Shown: positions 10,225-17,997 of the stretch, piece after piece | How the letters are laid out: each line of letters starts with the position of its first letter | How positions within the stretch are numbered: the first letter of the stretch is position 1 | From: JANMGV01 sp037440405 | Lineage (GTDB): Bacteria; Planctomycetota; Planctomycetia; Pirellulales; Pirellulaceae | Assembly (NCBI GenBank): GCA_037440405.1 | Contig: JBBIUE010000004.1 | Span: 1-64,000 of the forward strand | Reading direction: 5' to 3' | Length of the DNA stretch: 64,000 bases | Notes under the pieces: model-generated | Databases searched by the model: none | The model's input: the letters and a program-made list of their open reading frames with translations, nothing else | Told to the model about the DNA's origin: nothing | Translations under genes and position numbers: made by a program

Positions 10225-10596
10225 GGTGTTTCGCCTCCAGATGGCTCGTACTAAGTCAGCCGAAATGCATCGGCCTTTCATTCTATAGGGGAAAAGTCAA
10301 TCAGACCGCTCCTCCGAGTGCGCGTTACCCATCAACTCGAATCGCTTCTCCAAGAGACTTCCGTAAAGCTCCCTTTCAGTGTGAGCAATTCTCGTGCCCA
10401 ATGTTATCGCATGTCGATTTGACAGAAATCGTAAGCGATTGTTGCTTACGGTTTGAGTCAACGTCGGAATCCTGAGCCAACAACCATCAAGTTGCAGACG
10501 AATCTTCGCGAGAACTAGCACCCAGGTGGACCTTCCCTGATATTCCAATAGTAGCGGTAATCCTACCGATCGGGCAGGGGTGTTTTGTAACGTCAC
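10225..10596. other. Gap between clpC and the S1-domain gene, with a small hairpin
   Basis: This gap of about 370 bases must hold the clpC promoter. A perfect 7-bp stem with a 7-base loop (CGTAAGC at 10430-10436, GCTTACG at 10444-10450) could be a weak terminator of the upstream S1 gene, but no T-run follows. A 99-codon open frame covers most of the gap on the minus strand; its product matches nothing I know, and I do not call it. Confidence 0.4.
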
Positions 10597-12204
10597 CTAC
10601 CACTTCAGCCCAAACTGATCACCTCCCGCAGTGCGTTCTATCCCGCCTTTCAACGGTGCATTGCGAGTTTTGCGAGCACTTCGGGGAGCTTCTTCAGTAA
10701 TCGGTTCAACCGGAGCTTCTGGCTGTTCTTCGTCCATTTTTGCTTTAGCCGCAGCTTGGCGGATCGATAAACCCATTCTTTGCTGCGACTTATCGGTACT
10801 CAAGACCTTGACCTCGACTTCCTGTCCTTCAGAAACGGCATTCGCAACATTGGTCACACGATGATTCGCAAGCTCCGAAATATGAACCAAGCCTTCAATG
10901 CCTGGAGCAAGCTTTACAAAGGCACCGAAAGTCGCGATTCGAGTGACTGTTCCTTTGACCACGGCTCCAATCGGAAATCGAGTATCCACGTCATCCCAAG
11001 GTTGAGCTTGCAATGCGCGGTAGGACAAACTGATCTTGCCGGTCTCGGGATCGACTTTTTCAATCCGAACCCGAATGCGATCACCTTCTGCAACGACATC
11101 GCTTGGGTGTTTGACACGGTCCCAGCTCAGTTGACTCAGGTGAATGAGCCCATCAACTCCACCGATATCAACGAATGCTCCAAAGTCCATGACTTTGCGT
11201 ACCACGCCGTCTTGAGCCTGGCCGACATCAAGACTCGCTAGTTTCTCTTTCCGTTTTTCCGCTTTCTCTCGCTCGAGAACCGCGCGATGGCTGAGAACAA
11301 GATTGCCCCGGCGCATGTTGGCTTCGGCAACGACACAGAGAAGCTTCTTTCCGACGTAATCCGCTGGAGTGTCCACTCGGAACTCAGAAATCTGGCTCAT
11401 CGGAATGAACGCGCGAATGTTGCCGACCTTGCACTCAAGTCCACCAGTGTTTGCAGACTCGATGCGAGCTTCGACAACTGCCCCCTCTTCGATATCCGTC
11501 CAGTCGGCAACGTTGACGGCTTCACCAGGAATCGCTAGTTGGTAAATTCCTTCCTCTTCGCTGTAGGATCGCACAATGCAATCGAATTGATCGCCCGGCT
11601 TGGGATAATTTGGAAATTGAAGTACTGGCACGATTCCTTCATCGGGCCCTCCAAGGGACATGAACACATTTTCATTGTGTACCTTGATAACCCGAGCGGG
11701 ATAACGCTGCCCTTCCTCGAGTCTCCGTCCGATTTGCACGGAAGGATCACCCACTAACATTCGGTCTAAGTCCAATCCATCAAGCGCGTCCGTAAGAGCA
11801 CGATCTAGTTCCCGTCCCAATTCGCCGCGCACGGATGGAACCTCAACCTTCGTCACCACAAAAGTCTGCACATCCTTCTGTCGGGGCCGATCCTCATCAT
11901 CGCGTTGATCCTTTTCAGAGAATTCTTTTCCCTTGACTTCGGAGGCATCCGATCTCTCGGTTGCAGGTTTCGGCGACGGACTTCGTTGCTTGCCAGATTT
12001 TGGCTTTTGAGCTGCTTGCGTTTGCTGTTCTCGCAGGCGTCGAATCTGCTCCAGATTCAGAGGGCCACCGACCGATGCCTCCGGCTTCGTGGATGGAGCT
12101 GGATGCTCTTCCGTGAACGATTCCGTTGAGTCGGAAGGCTCGGGATTGCTCGACGGGATGTCGAAATGGACATCCGCAGAATTAGGACTTTCGCTATTTG
12201 ACAT
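10597..12204 (-). CDS. S1 RNA-binding-domain protein (ribosomal protein S1-like)
   Basis: A 535-residue protein. The first 150 or so residues are charged and disordered (Ser/Pro/Glu/Lys rich). Four S1/OB-fold repeats follow. The first two are divergent (RYPARVIKVHNENVFMSLG; GAVVEARIESANTGGLECKV). The last two are canonical (GVVRKVMDFGAFVDIGGVDG with LIHLSQLSW; GTVTRIATFGAFVKLAPGIEG with LVHISEL). S1 proteins bind mRNA on the 30S subunit and help initiation on leaders without strong Shine-Dalgarno sequences, which are common in this phylum. E. coli S1 has six repeats; four is usual in several other phyla. Start ATG 12204 removes an implausible extension. It is divergent from the gene at 12279, 74 bases away. 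Confidence 0.88.
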   Translation of the reverse strand: MSNSESPNSADVHFDIPSSNPEPSDSTESFTEEHPAPSTKPEASVGGPLNLEQIRRLREQQTQAAQKPKSGKQRSPSPKPATERSDASEVKGKEFSEKDQRDDEDRPRQKDVQTFVVTKVEVPSVRGELGRELDRALTDALDGLDLDRMLVGDPSVQIGRRLEEGQRYPARVIKVHNENVFMSLGGPDEGIVPVLQFPNYPKPGDQFDCIVRSYSEEEGIYQLAIPGEAVNVADWTDIEEGAVVEARIESANTGGLECKVGNIRAFIPMSQISEFRVDTPADYVGKKLLCVVAEANMRRGNLVLSHRAVLEREKAEKRKEKLASLDVGQAQDGVVRKVMDFGAFVDIGGVDGLIHLSQLSWDRVKHPSDVVAEGDRIRVRIEKVDPETGKISLSYRALQAQPWDDVDTRFPIGAVVKGTVTRIATFGAFVKLAPGIEGLVHISELANHRVTNVANAVSEGQEVEVKVLSTDKSQQRMGLSIRQAAAKAKMDEEQPEAPVEPITEEAPRSARKTRNAPLKGGIERTAGGDQFGLKW

Positions 12205-12278
12205 AAGTGGTGGCTCAAACTCGGCATCGTGCAACACAAAACGAACTTTTATTGTTACACTTGGCGTCAAAATTGACC

Positions 12279-12830
12279 ATGCCAGAAATCACTTATCCTT
12301 CCCTAAAAACCCTCGAGATTCCGCCTCCGATCGCAGAAATTATCGAAGGTGCGCAACTTCCGGCCTTCGGTGCAGGAATGATCTCTCGCTCCGCCAGTTC
12401 TGGGTTGAAAAATCTATTGGGCGAGCCGTTGGGTCCTTGTGTTCAAGCTGGATTGTGGCTGTTGGTTGGCGAATTGGACCACTCCCATCACATCAGTCAG
12501 TCCATTTCCAATTCCACAGGTTCCTATTGGCACGGATTGATGCACCGCCAAGAGGGAGATTTTTGGAACTCGAAATACTGGTTCCGTGCCGCTGGAAATC
12601 ATCCTTGCTTCAAACGTCTTGGCGAGGCCTTATCGATCGATCCGGAAGTCATCAATCTGCTGACCGATCTCCAGCATTCACTCATTGACGATGGCAGATT
12701 CCAGCCCGCTGCATTCTCGGATGTGGTCGAACAGTCGATTCGCACCAAAGCGGACATGAAACCGCTTCAGCAGATCGCCTGGTTCGAGTGGCAAACTTTG
12801 TTTTATCATTCTTGGAAAGAAGGGCTTTGA
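12279..12830 (+). CDS. Conserved-looking hypothetical protein upstream of an aldo/keto reductase
   Basis: A 183-residue soluble protein that I cannot assign to a named family. It has no signal peptide or membrane helix. Notable are a His/Trp-rich centre (STGSYWHGLMHRQEGDFWNSKYWFRAAGNHPCF) and a C-terminal aromatic segment (IAWFEWQTLFYHSW). The clustered His, Trp and Tyr could form a ligand or metal site, but that is a guess. ATG 12279 lies just after the divergent S1-gene promoter region. The TGA overlaps the ATG of the aldo/keto reductase gene (TGATG, 12828-12832), so the two proteins are translationally coupled and probably act on related substrates. Confidence 0.75.
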   Translation: MPEITYPSLKTLEIPPPIAEIIEGAQLPAFGAGMISRSASSGLKNLLGEPLGPCVQAGLWLLVGELDHSHHISQSISNSTGSYWHGLMHRQEGDFWNSKYWFRAAGNHPCFKRLGEALSIDPEVINLLTDLQHSLIDDGRFQPAAFSDVVEQSIRTKADMKPLQQIAWFEWQTLFYHSWKEGL

Positions 12831-13807
12831 TGCAATTCATCGATGTTGCGAGTGAAGGAAAGCTTCCTTCGATTGGATTGGGACTGTGGAAGGTGGATCG
12901 CTCCAGTGCTCCGCAAATTGTCGCCGAAGCGATTCAGATGGGATATCGTCACCTTGACTGCGCTTGCGATTACGGCAACGAATCCGAGGTCGGCGAGGGG
13001 ATTCAACTGGCATTTCAGCGAGGATATTGCTCACGCAGCGAACTTTGGGTGACGAGCAAACTTTGGAACACCTACCACCGCGCTGAACATGTCCGTCCCG
13101 CTTTGGAGCGGTCTCTCCGAGACCTGAAGCTCGACTATCTTGACTTATATCTCATCCATTTCCCGATCAGTCTTGCCTACGTTCCGTTCGACCAGCGCTA
13201 CCCGCCAGGATGGATGTATGACCCGAAATCCGCACAACCTAGAATGGTGGCCGTTCCCTGCTCGATCCAGGAAACTTGGCAGGCCATGGAGGATGTTCAG
13301 CGAGCCGGCCTAACCAAATACATCGGCATCAGCAACTTCAGTACGGCGCTGATTCGCGATGTCTTGTCCTATGCAGCCATTCGTCCTGCTGTTTTACAGG
13401 TCGAGTCGCATCCCTATCTTGTGCAACCCAAGCTCTTGCGCTACTGCAATGAAGAACAGATCGCGTTCACGGCTTTTTCGCCTCTCGGTGCTGGGTCCTA
13501 TGTTCCACTGGGAATGGCGAAGCAGACCGACTCCATTCTGGCCGATCCGATCATTCTAGGCATTGCCGAGACCCACCAACGATCTCCAGCCCAGATCGTC
13601 CTTCGGTGGGGAGTCCAACGCGGCACGGCCGTCATACCCAAGTCATCCAATCCCGATCATCTTCGAGAGAACCTGTCCATATTCGACTTCTCCTTGAGCG
13701 ATGCCGAGATGAACTTAATTCAGAGTCTGGATCGCCATCAGAGGTTCAACGATCCAGGCGTATTCTGCGAACTGGCTTTCGGATGCTATTATCCGATCTA
13801 CGATTAA
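12830..13807 (+). CDS. Aldo/keto reductase
   Basis: A 325-residue NAD(P)H-dependent oxidoreductase with a TIM-barrel fold. The catalytic tetrad is visible: Asp and Tyr in DCACDYGNE, Lys in VTSKLWNTYH, His in LYLIHFPIS. Family signatures include GIGLWKV-like (IGLGLWKVD), YIGISNFS, and the C-terminal cofactor loop IPKSSNPDHLREN. It should reduce aldehydes or sugar ketones in the cytoplasm; the substrate cannot be told. The start overlaps the stop of the upstream hypothetical gene, which indicates one operon of two genes. Confidence 0.93.
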   Translation: MQFIDVASEGKLPSIGLGLWKVDRSSAPQIVAEAIQMGYRHLDCACDYGNESEVGEGIQLAFQRGYCSRSELWVTSKLWNTYHRAEHVRPALERSLRDLKLDYLDLYLIHFPISLAYVPFDQRYPPGWMYDPKSAQPRMVAVPCSIQETWQAMEDVQRAGLTKYIGISNFSTALIRDVLSYAAIRPAVLQVESHPYLVQPKLLRYCNEEQIAFTAFSPLGAGSYVPLGMAKQTDSILADPIILGIAETHQRSPAQIVLRWGVQRGTAVIPKSSNPDHLRENLSIFDFSLSDAEMNLIQSLDRHQRFNDPGVFCELAFGCYYPIYD

Positions 13808-14068
13808 GAATCTCCAGTCCCGCAACACCAATTTCTGAGGACATCGCGAATCGTCAGGTACATCGTCGAGCGCTATCGCTCATGCCAAGCTTAGTCGCAG
13901 ACTCCAAGCTCAGTCGCTGACTCAGTGAGATTCCTAGCGAGCATCCCTTGCTTAAAGTCGGCGGCTGCATCTTAGCGTCTTCATTACACACAGACATTCT
14001 CGGCGCAAATTTGCCAGCACCGAGGGCTTGCAGTGCCAGTCTGACATTCGCGAGCGCGCAGAAGTAAA

Positions 14069-15505
14069 CTAAGCCGCATGGGTCGTTGATTCTGGAGTCG
14101 GTGTCGGCGTCCCAGGTTGGAGGCTAGACGCCCGGTTACGTGGCGAGAATCGCGTCGCGGTTCGGATGCGATCAAAGATGCGGCCAAAACCTTGACGGTC
14201 CACATTCCAAAGGAGCAGCAGACAACCGATTCGACCGACGGAGGATAGAACGAAGATATAATGATAAGCCTGATAAGAGGATTGCCAGGAGGCCAACAAC
14301 CAAGCGCCAAGAAGCGCGCCACTGCACCAGGCAGATGCATTGGCGAAGTTATAGTAGGTCAGAAGCTTGGCACGGGTCGAGGATGGAATGTCTTGCAGGA
14401 AACGAAGGAAAAAACCAAGCTCGTAAGCTCCCCAAACGGTCCCGCTTAACGCCTGAACCAAAAGCAGCCACCTCCAATCATTCGATATTGTCCAAAGGGA
14501 GGCCGCCGGAATAATGCCCATCCCGCCAATCCAGAGCAATCGCCGAGCCCCAAAACGCTGACTGAATCGCCCCCAAACAGAAAACGACAACGCTTTCGCG
14601 ATGAAGCTGGTTGCCACCAACACGACGAACATGTTGTAGCTGAACTGCAGTTGTTTCAGCATGTAGGGAGTGAAAAATGGTCCTGAGAACTGAACGAAGG
14701 CTTGCACACATACCAAGTACAGAATTAAGCGACCACCAACGAAGTCCATGCTGATCCCCGATGGATTTGGAGACAACGAGCTCGACGATGATGCGGCATG
14801 AGTTGTCGTGGAATGGGTGCTTCGTAGAAGCGGTTGATGGTGCATGGCGAGGAAAATGACGGAAGCACAGCGACTGAGTCCAGCCACCGCAAAGATTCCG
14901 GCAAAACCCAACAGGATGTGATTGAAGTAGCCACCCAGCATGAGAAACGCACCGCCGAGCAAGAATCCACCCAGCGTTGCAAGTTGCGTGAATCGATTTC
15001 GTTTGGCGAAGAAGCGAGGGCGAATCTTGCCCGGCACCAGGGTTGAAATCCAAGTATTCCAGGCTGGACCTGCGGCCATCCCACTCGCCCAGTACAAGGA
15101 AGCAACGGCGAACAACCCGAAGACACTGAGTTCGCCCACAAACGCCGCAATCAGCAACGGAATGAAAGCCGCTGCTTGCAATGCGGAAGCTCCAATGATC
15201 CAAGTCTTGGATGAGAAGCGACCATTGCAATAAAGATTTGCGAGAAGCTGAACACATCCCCCGATGAAGATGGGAATGCTTCCCAATAAGCCAGCAATGA
15301 CTTGACTCGTGCCCAGTGCGAGAGCGAAAGCGGGCAAGTAGTTTTCGCCGAGCCCAACCATGGCTCCGTAGAAACTTGCATCTGCCACACTCGATTGGAG
15401 ATTGTGGCGAAGCGGGTGATGAAAGATTTTATGTCGAGTGGACGACTCTCCCTCCGATGTCTCGGAGCAGTCCAATTCAGTTTGTGCGGCCAAAGTAAAT
15501 TGCAA
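14069..15505 (-). CDS. Major facilitator superfamily transporter
   Basis: A 478-residue protein with about 12 hydrophobic segments in two halves, joined by a Ser/Thr-rich cytoplasmic loop (near HSTTTHAASSSSSLS). It carries MFS-type turns such as GRFSQRFGARRLLWIGG. The start of homologous sequence is LRHNLQSSVADASFYGAMVGLGENYLPAFALALG. The substrate is unknown. The only available start covering this region is a TTG (15505). An ATG with a GGAGG site lies 22 bases further upstream but in another frame, stopping after 16 codons. The start is therefore uncertain, and a small frame error near the 5' end is possible. Confidence 0.82.
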   Translation of the reverse strand: MQFTLAAQTELDCSETSEGESSTRHKIFHHPLRHNLQSSVADASFYGAMVGLGENYLPAFALALGTSQVIAGLLGSIPIFIGGCVQLLANLYCNGRFSSKTWIIGASALQAAAFIPLLIAAFVGELSVFGLFAVASLYWASGMAAGPAWNTWISTLVPGKIRPRFFAKRNRFTQLATLGGFLLGGAFLMLGGYFNHILLGFAGIFAVAGLSRCASVIFLAMHHQPLLRSTHSTTTHAASSSSSLSPNPSGISMDFVGGRLILYLVCVQAFVQFSGPFFTPYMLKQLQFSYNMFVVLVATSFIAKALSFSVWGRFSQRFGARRLLWIGGMGIIPAASLWTISNDWRWLLLVQALSGTVWGAYELGFFLRFLQDIPSSTRAKLLTYYNFANASAWCSGALLGAWLLASWQSSYQAYHYIFVLSSVGRIGCLLLLWNVDRQGFGRIFDRIRTATRFSPRNRASSLQPGTPTPTPESTTHAA

Positions 15506-15527
15506 TCCGTCTTTGATGCTCGTACAT
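15477..15527 (-). other. Possible 16-codon leader ORF overlapping the MFS gene start
   Basis: ATG 15527 follows GGAGG (15539-15543) at 11 bases and encodes MYEHQRRIAIYFGRTN then TGA. It overlaps the TTG start of the transporter. It could be a coupling leader, or the true transporter start followed by a frameshift. Confidence 0.25.
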
Positions 15528-15844
15528 AAGAGGCGTAACCTCCACAGGCAACAATAACTTAGAGAACGAGCGCTGCCTAGCGAATGTTTCGGTTAAGTTG
15601 ACTTTTCGGCTTCAGTCTTTCGCTGCGAATCGAATCAAAATCGATTTGCTGGCTGTATCACTGACAAAACTCCTATCAACCCCTCACAGCGGCTAAAGGA
15701 AATCGGATACCCACAGGACGCTCAGGAATGGATGGAAGTCGACCGTTGCATGGTGATACCTCATCCCGACGCTGCGAATCGGTCACGTTTGCGATCGCCG
15801 TAGTACCTGACCAGCGAATCGAGACACTGGGTATGCGAACTGGT
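15506..15844. other. Gap between apbE and the MFS gene
   Basis: About 340 bases containing the MFS promoter region and the 3' flank of apbE. Apart from the possible leader ORF overlapping 15506-15527, I see no gene, strong hairpin or repeat. Confidence 0.35.
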
Positions 15845-16954
15845 TCACTTGCGAGAAAAATTCTCCGTGGACGTGTATTCGATCGCGTCCGAGTCTTGCT
15901 GAACTCGTGAGACGAAACCACTACAGTTCGGAATCGACTGAACGAGACGACAACCTTGTTGCGGCCCCATGAGACAGACGATGGTTGCAAGTGCGTCAGC
16001 ATCCGCCGCCGTCGGAGCGACGACCGTCGCACTGATCGGACCTGAAACGCCGTAGCCCGTTGTCGGATCGATGATGTGACTTCGACGCACGCCATCGACT
16101 TCCTGAAATTGCCACAGGTCGCCGGAAGTCGCGATGCCTCGATTGCAAAGCAGCATGGATTTGAGAAAAACTTTTTCCCCAGCTAACGGACCAACCAATA
16201 CGGTCCAACCGGTTTTCCGAGGAGGAGCGTCGCCGCAGCGGATATCCCCCCCCGCGCGGACTAAGCTCGATGTCAAGCCGTGCTCGACCAATCTTTGAAA
16301 AGCTTGGTCGACCACCCAACCTTTTGCAATTCCTCCAAAATCCAAATGCAGGTTCGCTTTCACAACCGTCACAAGTTTTTGTTCGACGTCGAATCGCAAG
16401 TTGCTCCATCCTGTGTTGCTGCGTGCGGTCTCCACTTCTTCCGTCGAAGGTATGCGCTTCGCGCGGCGAGCGGATCGCCAAAGCCGCGTCAGACTGCCAA
16501 CACTGGGATCGAATTTTCCGTTGCTGAGTCGTTGGTAACTGTTCGACATCAGGAGCACTTGCCACATTTCCTCAGAAACCTTCTGAGCAACGTTGAGCCG
16601 ACTGGCCTGTGTCAGTAGGACCGTTTCGCTGTCATCTTCATAATCACTCAAGATCGACGTAATCTGATCGACATGGCGCTTCGCGTCCTTGAATGCAATC
16701 TCGACTTGCTGCGCATCGCTCGAATAGGCTTGAAACGCCATGGTCGTTCCCATTGCCGGAAACGTCCATTCGAACAACTGCTGGCCTTGGCTCGTGGCCT
16801 CATCATGATTTGGCTCGCCACACAAGAGAGGTGAAGACGATGAGGTGGCGGCGATCAAGCTTAGGACTGCCAAATATTGATTGAGCTGGAAAAGTCGCAA
16901 TGGTATCATTTGCCGACGAACCACAGAGAGAGAAGATGGAGCGATTTGAGGCAT
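15845..16954 (-). CDS. apbE: FAD:protein FMN transferase (ApbE family)
   Basis: A 369-residue exported protein. An N-terminal hydrophobic segment (YLAVLSLIAATSSSS) suggests a signal peptide. ApbE signatures follow: TFPAMGTTM, the FDPSVG motif, LDFGGIAKGWVVD, RAGGDIRCG, and the C-terminal metal-binding HIIDPTTGYGV with ADADALATIVCLMG. The family transfers FMN from FAD to Thr or Ser in target flavoproteins such as RnfG and NqrC in the periplasm. ATG 16954 is taken as start; a Met 22 residues later is an alternative nearer the hydrophobic core. No electron-transport partner gene is adjacent. Confidence 0.92.
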   Translation of the reverse strand: MPQIAPSSLSVVRRQMIPLRLFQLNQYLAVLSLIAATSSSSPLLCGEPNHDEATSQGQQLFEWTFPAMGTTMAFQAYSSDAQQVEIAFKDAKRHVDQITSILSDYEDDSETVLLTQASRLNVAQKVSEEMWQVLLMSNSYQRLSNGKFDPSVGSLTRLWRSARRAKRIPSTEEVETARSNTGWSNLRFDVEQKLVTVVKANLHLDFGGIAKGWVVDQAFQRLVEHGLTSSLVRAGGDIRCGDAPPRKTGWTVLVGPLAGEKVFLKSMLLCNRGIATSGDLWQFQEVDGVRRSHIIDPTTGYGVSGPISATVVAPTAADADALATIVCLMGPQQGCRLVQSIPNCSGFVSRVQQDSDAIEYTSTENFSRK

Positions 16955-17166
16955 GATTTTGCTCACACGTATTTGCTCAACACAAACATGAAACCCGCCA
17001 AGTCCAGTCTCGGCCATCCCTCGGTGGTGTCAAGCGATCCTTCGGAGGTTTGAAAAACATACTAGTCGAAACGGCCGTTCGGGTCGGTAATACAGGCGCT
17101 TCGTCGATCCCGAAAAGCTCGCCATGTTAGTCGTGGCCTTCGAGTCCGAAAGGCTCGCTTTGTTAG

Positions 17167-17368
17167 CCCAGGGCAACGCCCTGGGGCTGAGGTATGTTGT
17201 CATCCCTCGGCCCTGTAAGGCCCGTTCACTCATCCACTCATTGGCAGTGCACTCGCATTCATCCGATTCAATCCCAAGGGGTGAAGAACGACCCTTTCAG
17301 GGTCGATGGTTGGGATGACGGGGAACCCGGGTTAGTTTCCATCATACTCCCAGGGCCTTGCCCTGGGC
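17167..17368. repeat. Pair of CCCAGGGC(N3)GCCCTGGG palindromes
   Basis: Perfect 8-bp inverted repeats with 3-base loops (AAC and CTT) lie at 17167-17185 and 17350-17368. Similar GAACGACCC/CTTTCAGGG-type words surround them. They look like a REP-type intergenic repeat different from the 28-bp family in the restriction locus. Confidence 0.7.
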
Positions 17369-17409
17369 TAGAAGAACGACCCCGTTGGGTTCGAAAGCCT
17401 GTGCCCAAA

Positions 17410-17472
17410 TCATACCCACAGCGCTTCCATTCATACCCACAGCGCTTCCATTCATATCCACGGCGCTTCCAT
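17410..17472. repeat. Three tandem copies of a 21-bp unit
   Basis: Units at 17410-17430, 17431-17451 and 17452-17472 read TCATACCCACAGCGCTTCCA plus one T. The third copy differs at two bases. The unit length is a multiple of three, so both strands stay open, but no gene is evident. Confidence 0.85.
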
Positions 17473-17997
17473 GCATCTTGTGGCGCGGCATCCTTGCCTC
17501 CTTGCAAGAGCTCAAATTGCGCAACTACATCAATGCAAGTAACGTCGAGTTTAGGGACAGCGCACCCACGTCGCTCGAGCATCTCCTGAGAATCTTCAGG
17601 GTAAGCAGCGCAACTTGCCTTCCAACCATTCAGAGTACCTATGTCGATTCGCGCACACTGTTATCGGTCTTCGAGTCTTATCGTTTTCGCCCAGCAGGCG
17701 GTCACTTCGCATGCAGTTTGTGTTCGTTGGGCCGAACGTCTTGCCCATAGCTTCCTTCGGATTCAAAGTCGCGCCTGACACCTTTGCAGTTCGGCTAGAG
17801 TTCCTGGCATTCAGGCCACCATCGGGACTTGCACTCGACAAGTTGCTTCCTGGGGCGCGTTCGCTTGCCCGTTGAAAGCACCAGTCAATGACGCTCTGCG
17901 CCATGCTTGACGCACAATTTAGTGAGCCGCTGGGAAGCCAACTCGACGGCTCTCGAAACAATGGTTCGCTTCCGTCCAACGTTTCTTCTTCCACCAC

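Larger units (their letters stand above)
16955..17997. other. Repeat-rich gap between apbE and hsdR
   Basis: About 1 kb without a supportable gene. It holds two copies of a CCCAGGGC...GCCCTGGG palindrome and a 21-bp triple repeat, each listed separately, in a region of broken inverted-repeat-like sequence. A 133-codon frame (17596-17997) begins with GTG directly after the hsdR stop on the same strand. Its translation has no recognisable motif, so I leave it uncalled. Confidence 0.5.

Noticed and set aside
10430..10450. The 7-bp hairpin as a firm terminator of the S1 gene
   Set aside because: Stem is short and AT-containing, loop is 7 bases and no T-run follows on the minus strand, so it is mentioned only within the gap description.
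10297..10596. A 99-codon frame between clpC and the S1 gene
   Set aside because: No ribosome site or recognisable motif; it covers the region expected to hold the clpC promoter and a small hairpin.
17596..17997. A 133-codon frame right after hsdR on the same strand
   Set aside because: It starts with a GTG abutting the hsdR stop, has no motif, and its composition looks like non-coding sequence. It lies in a repeat-rich gap.
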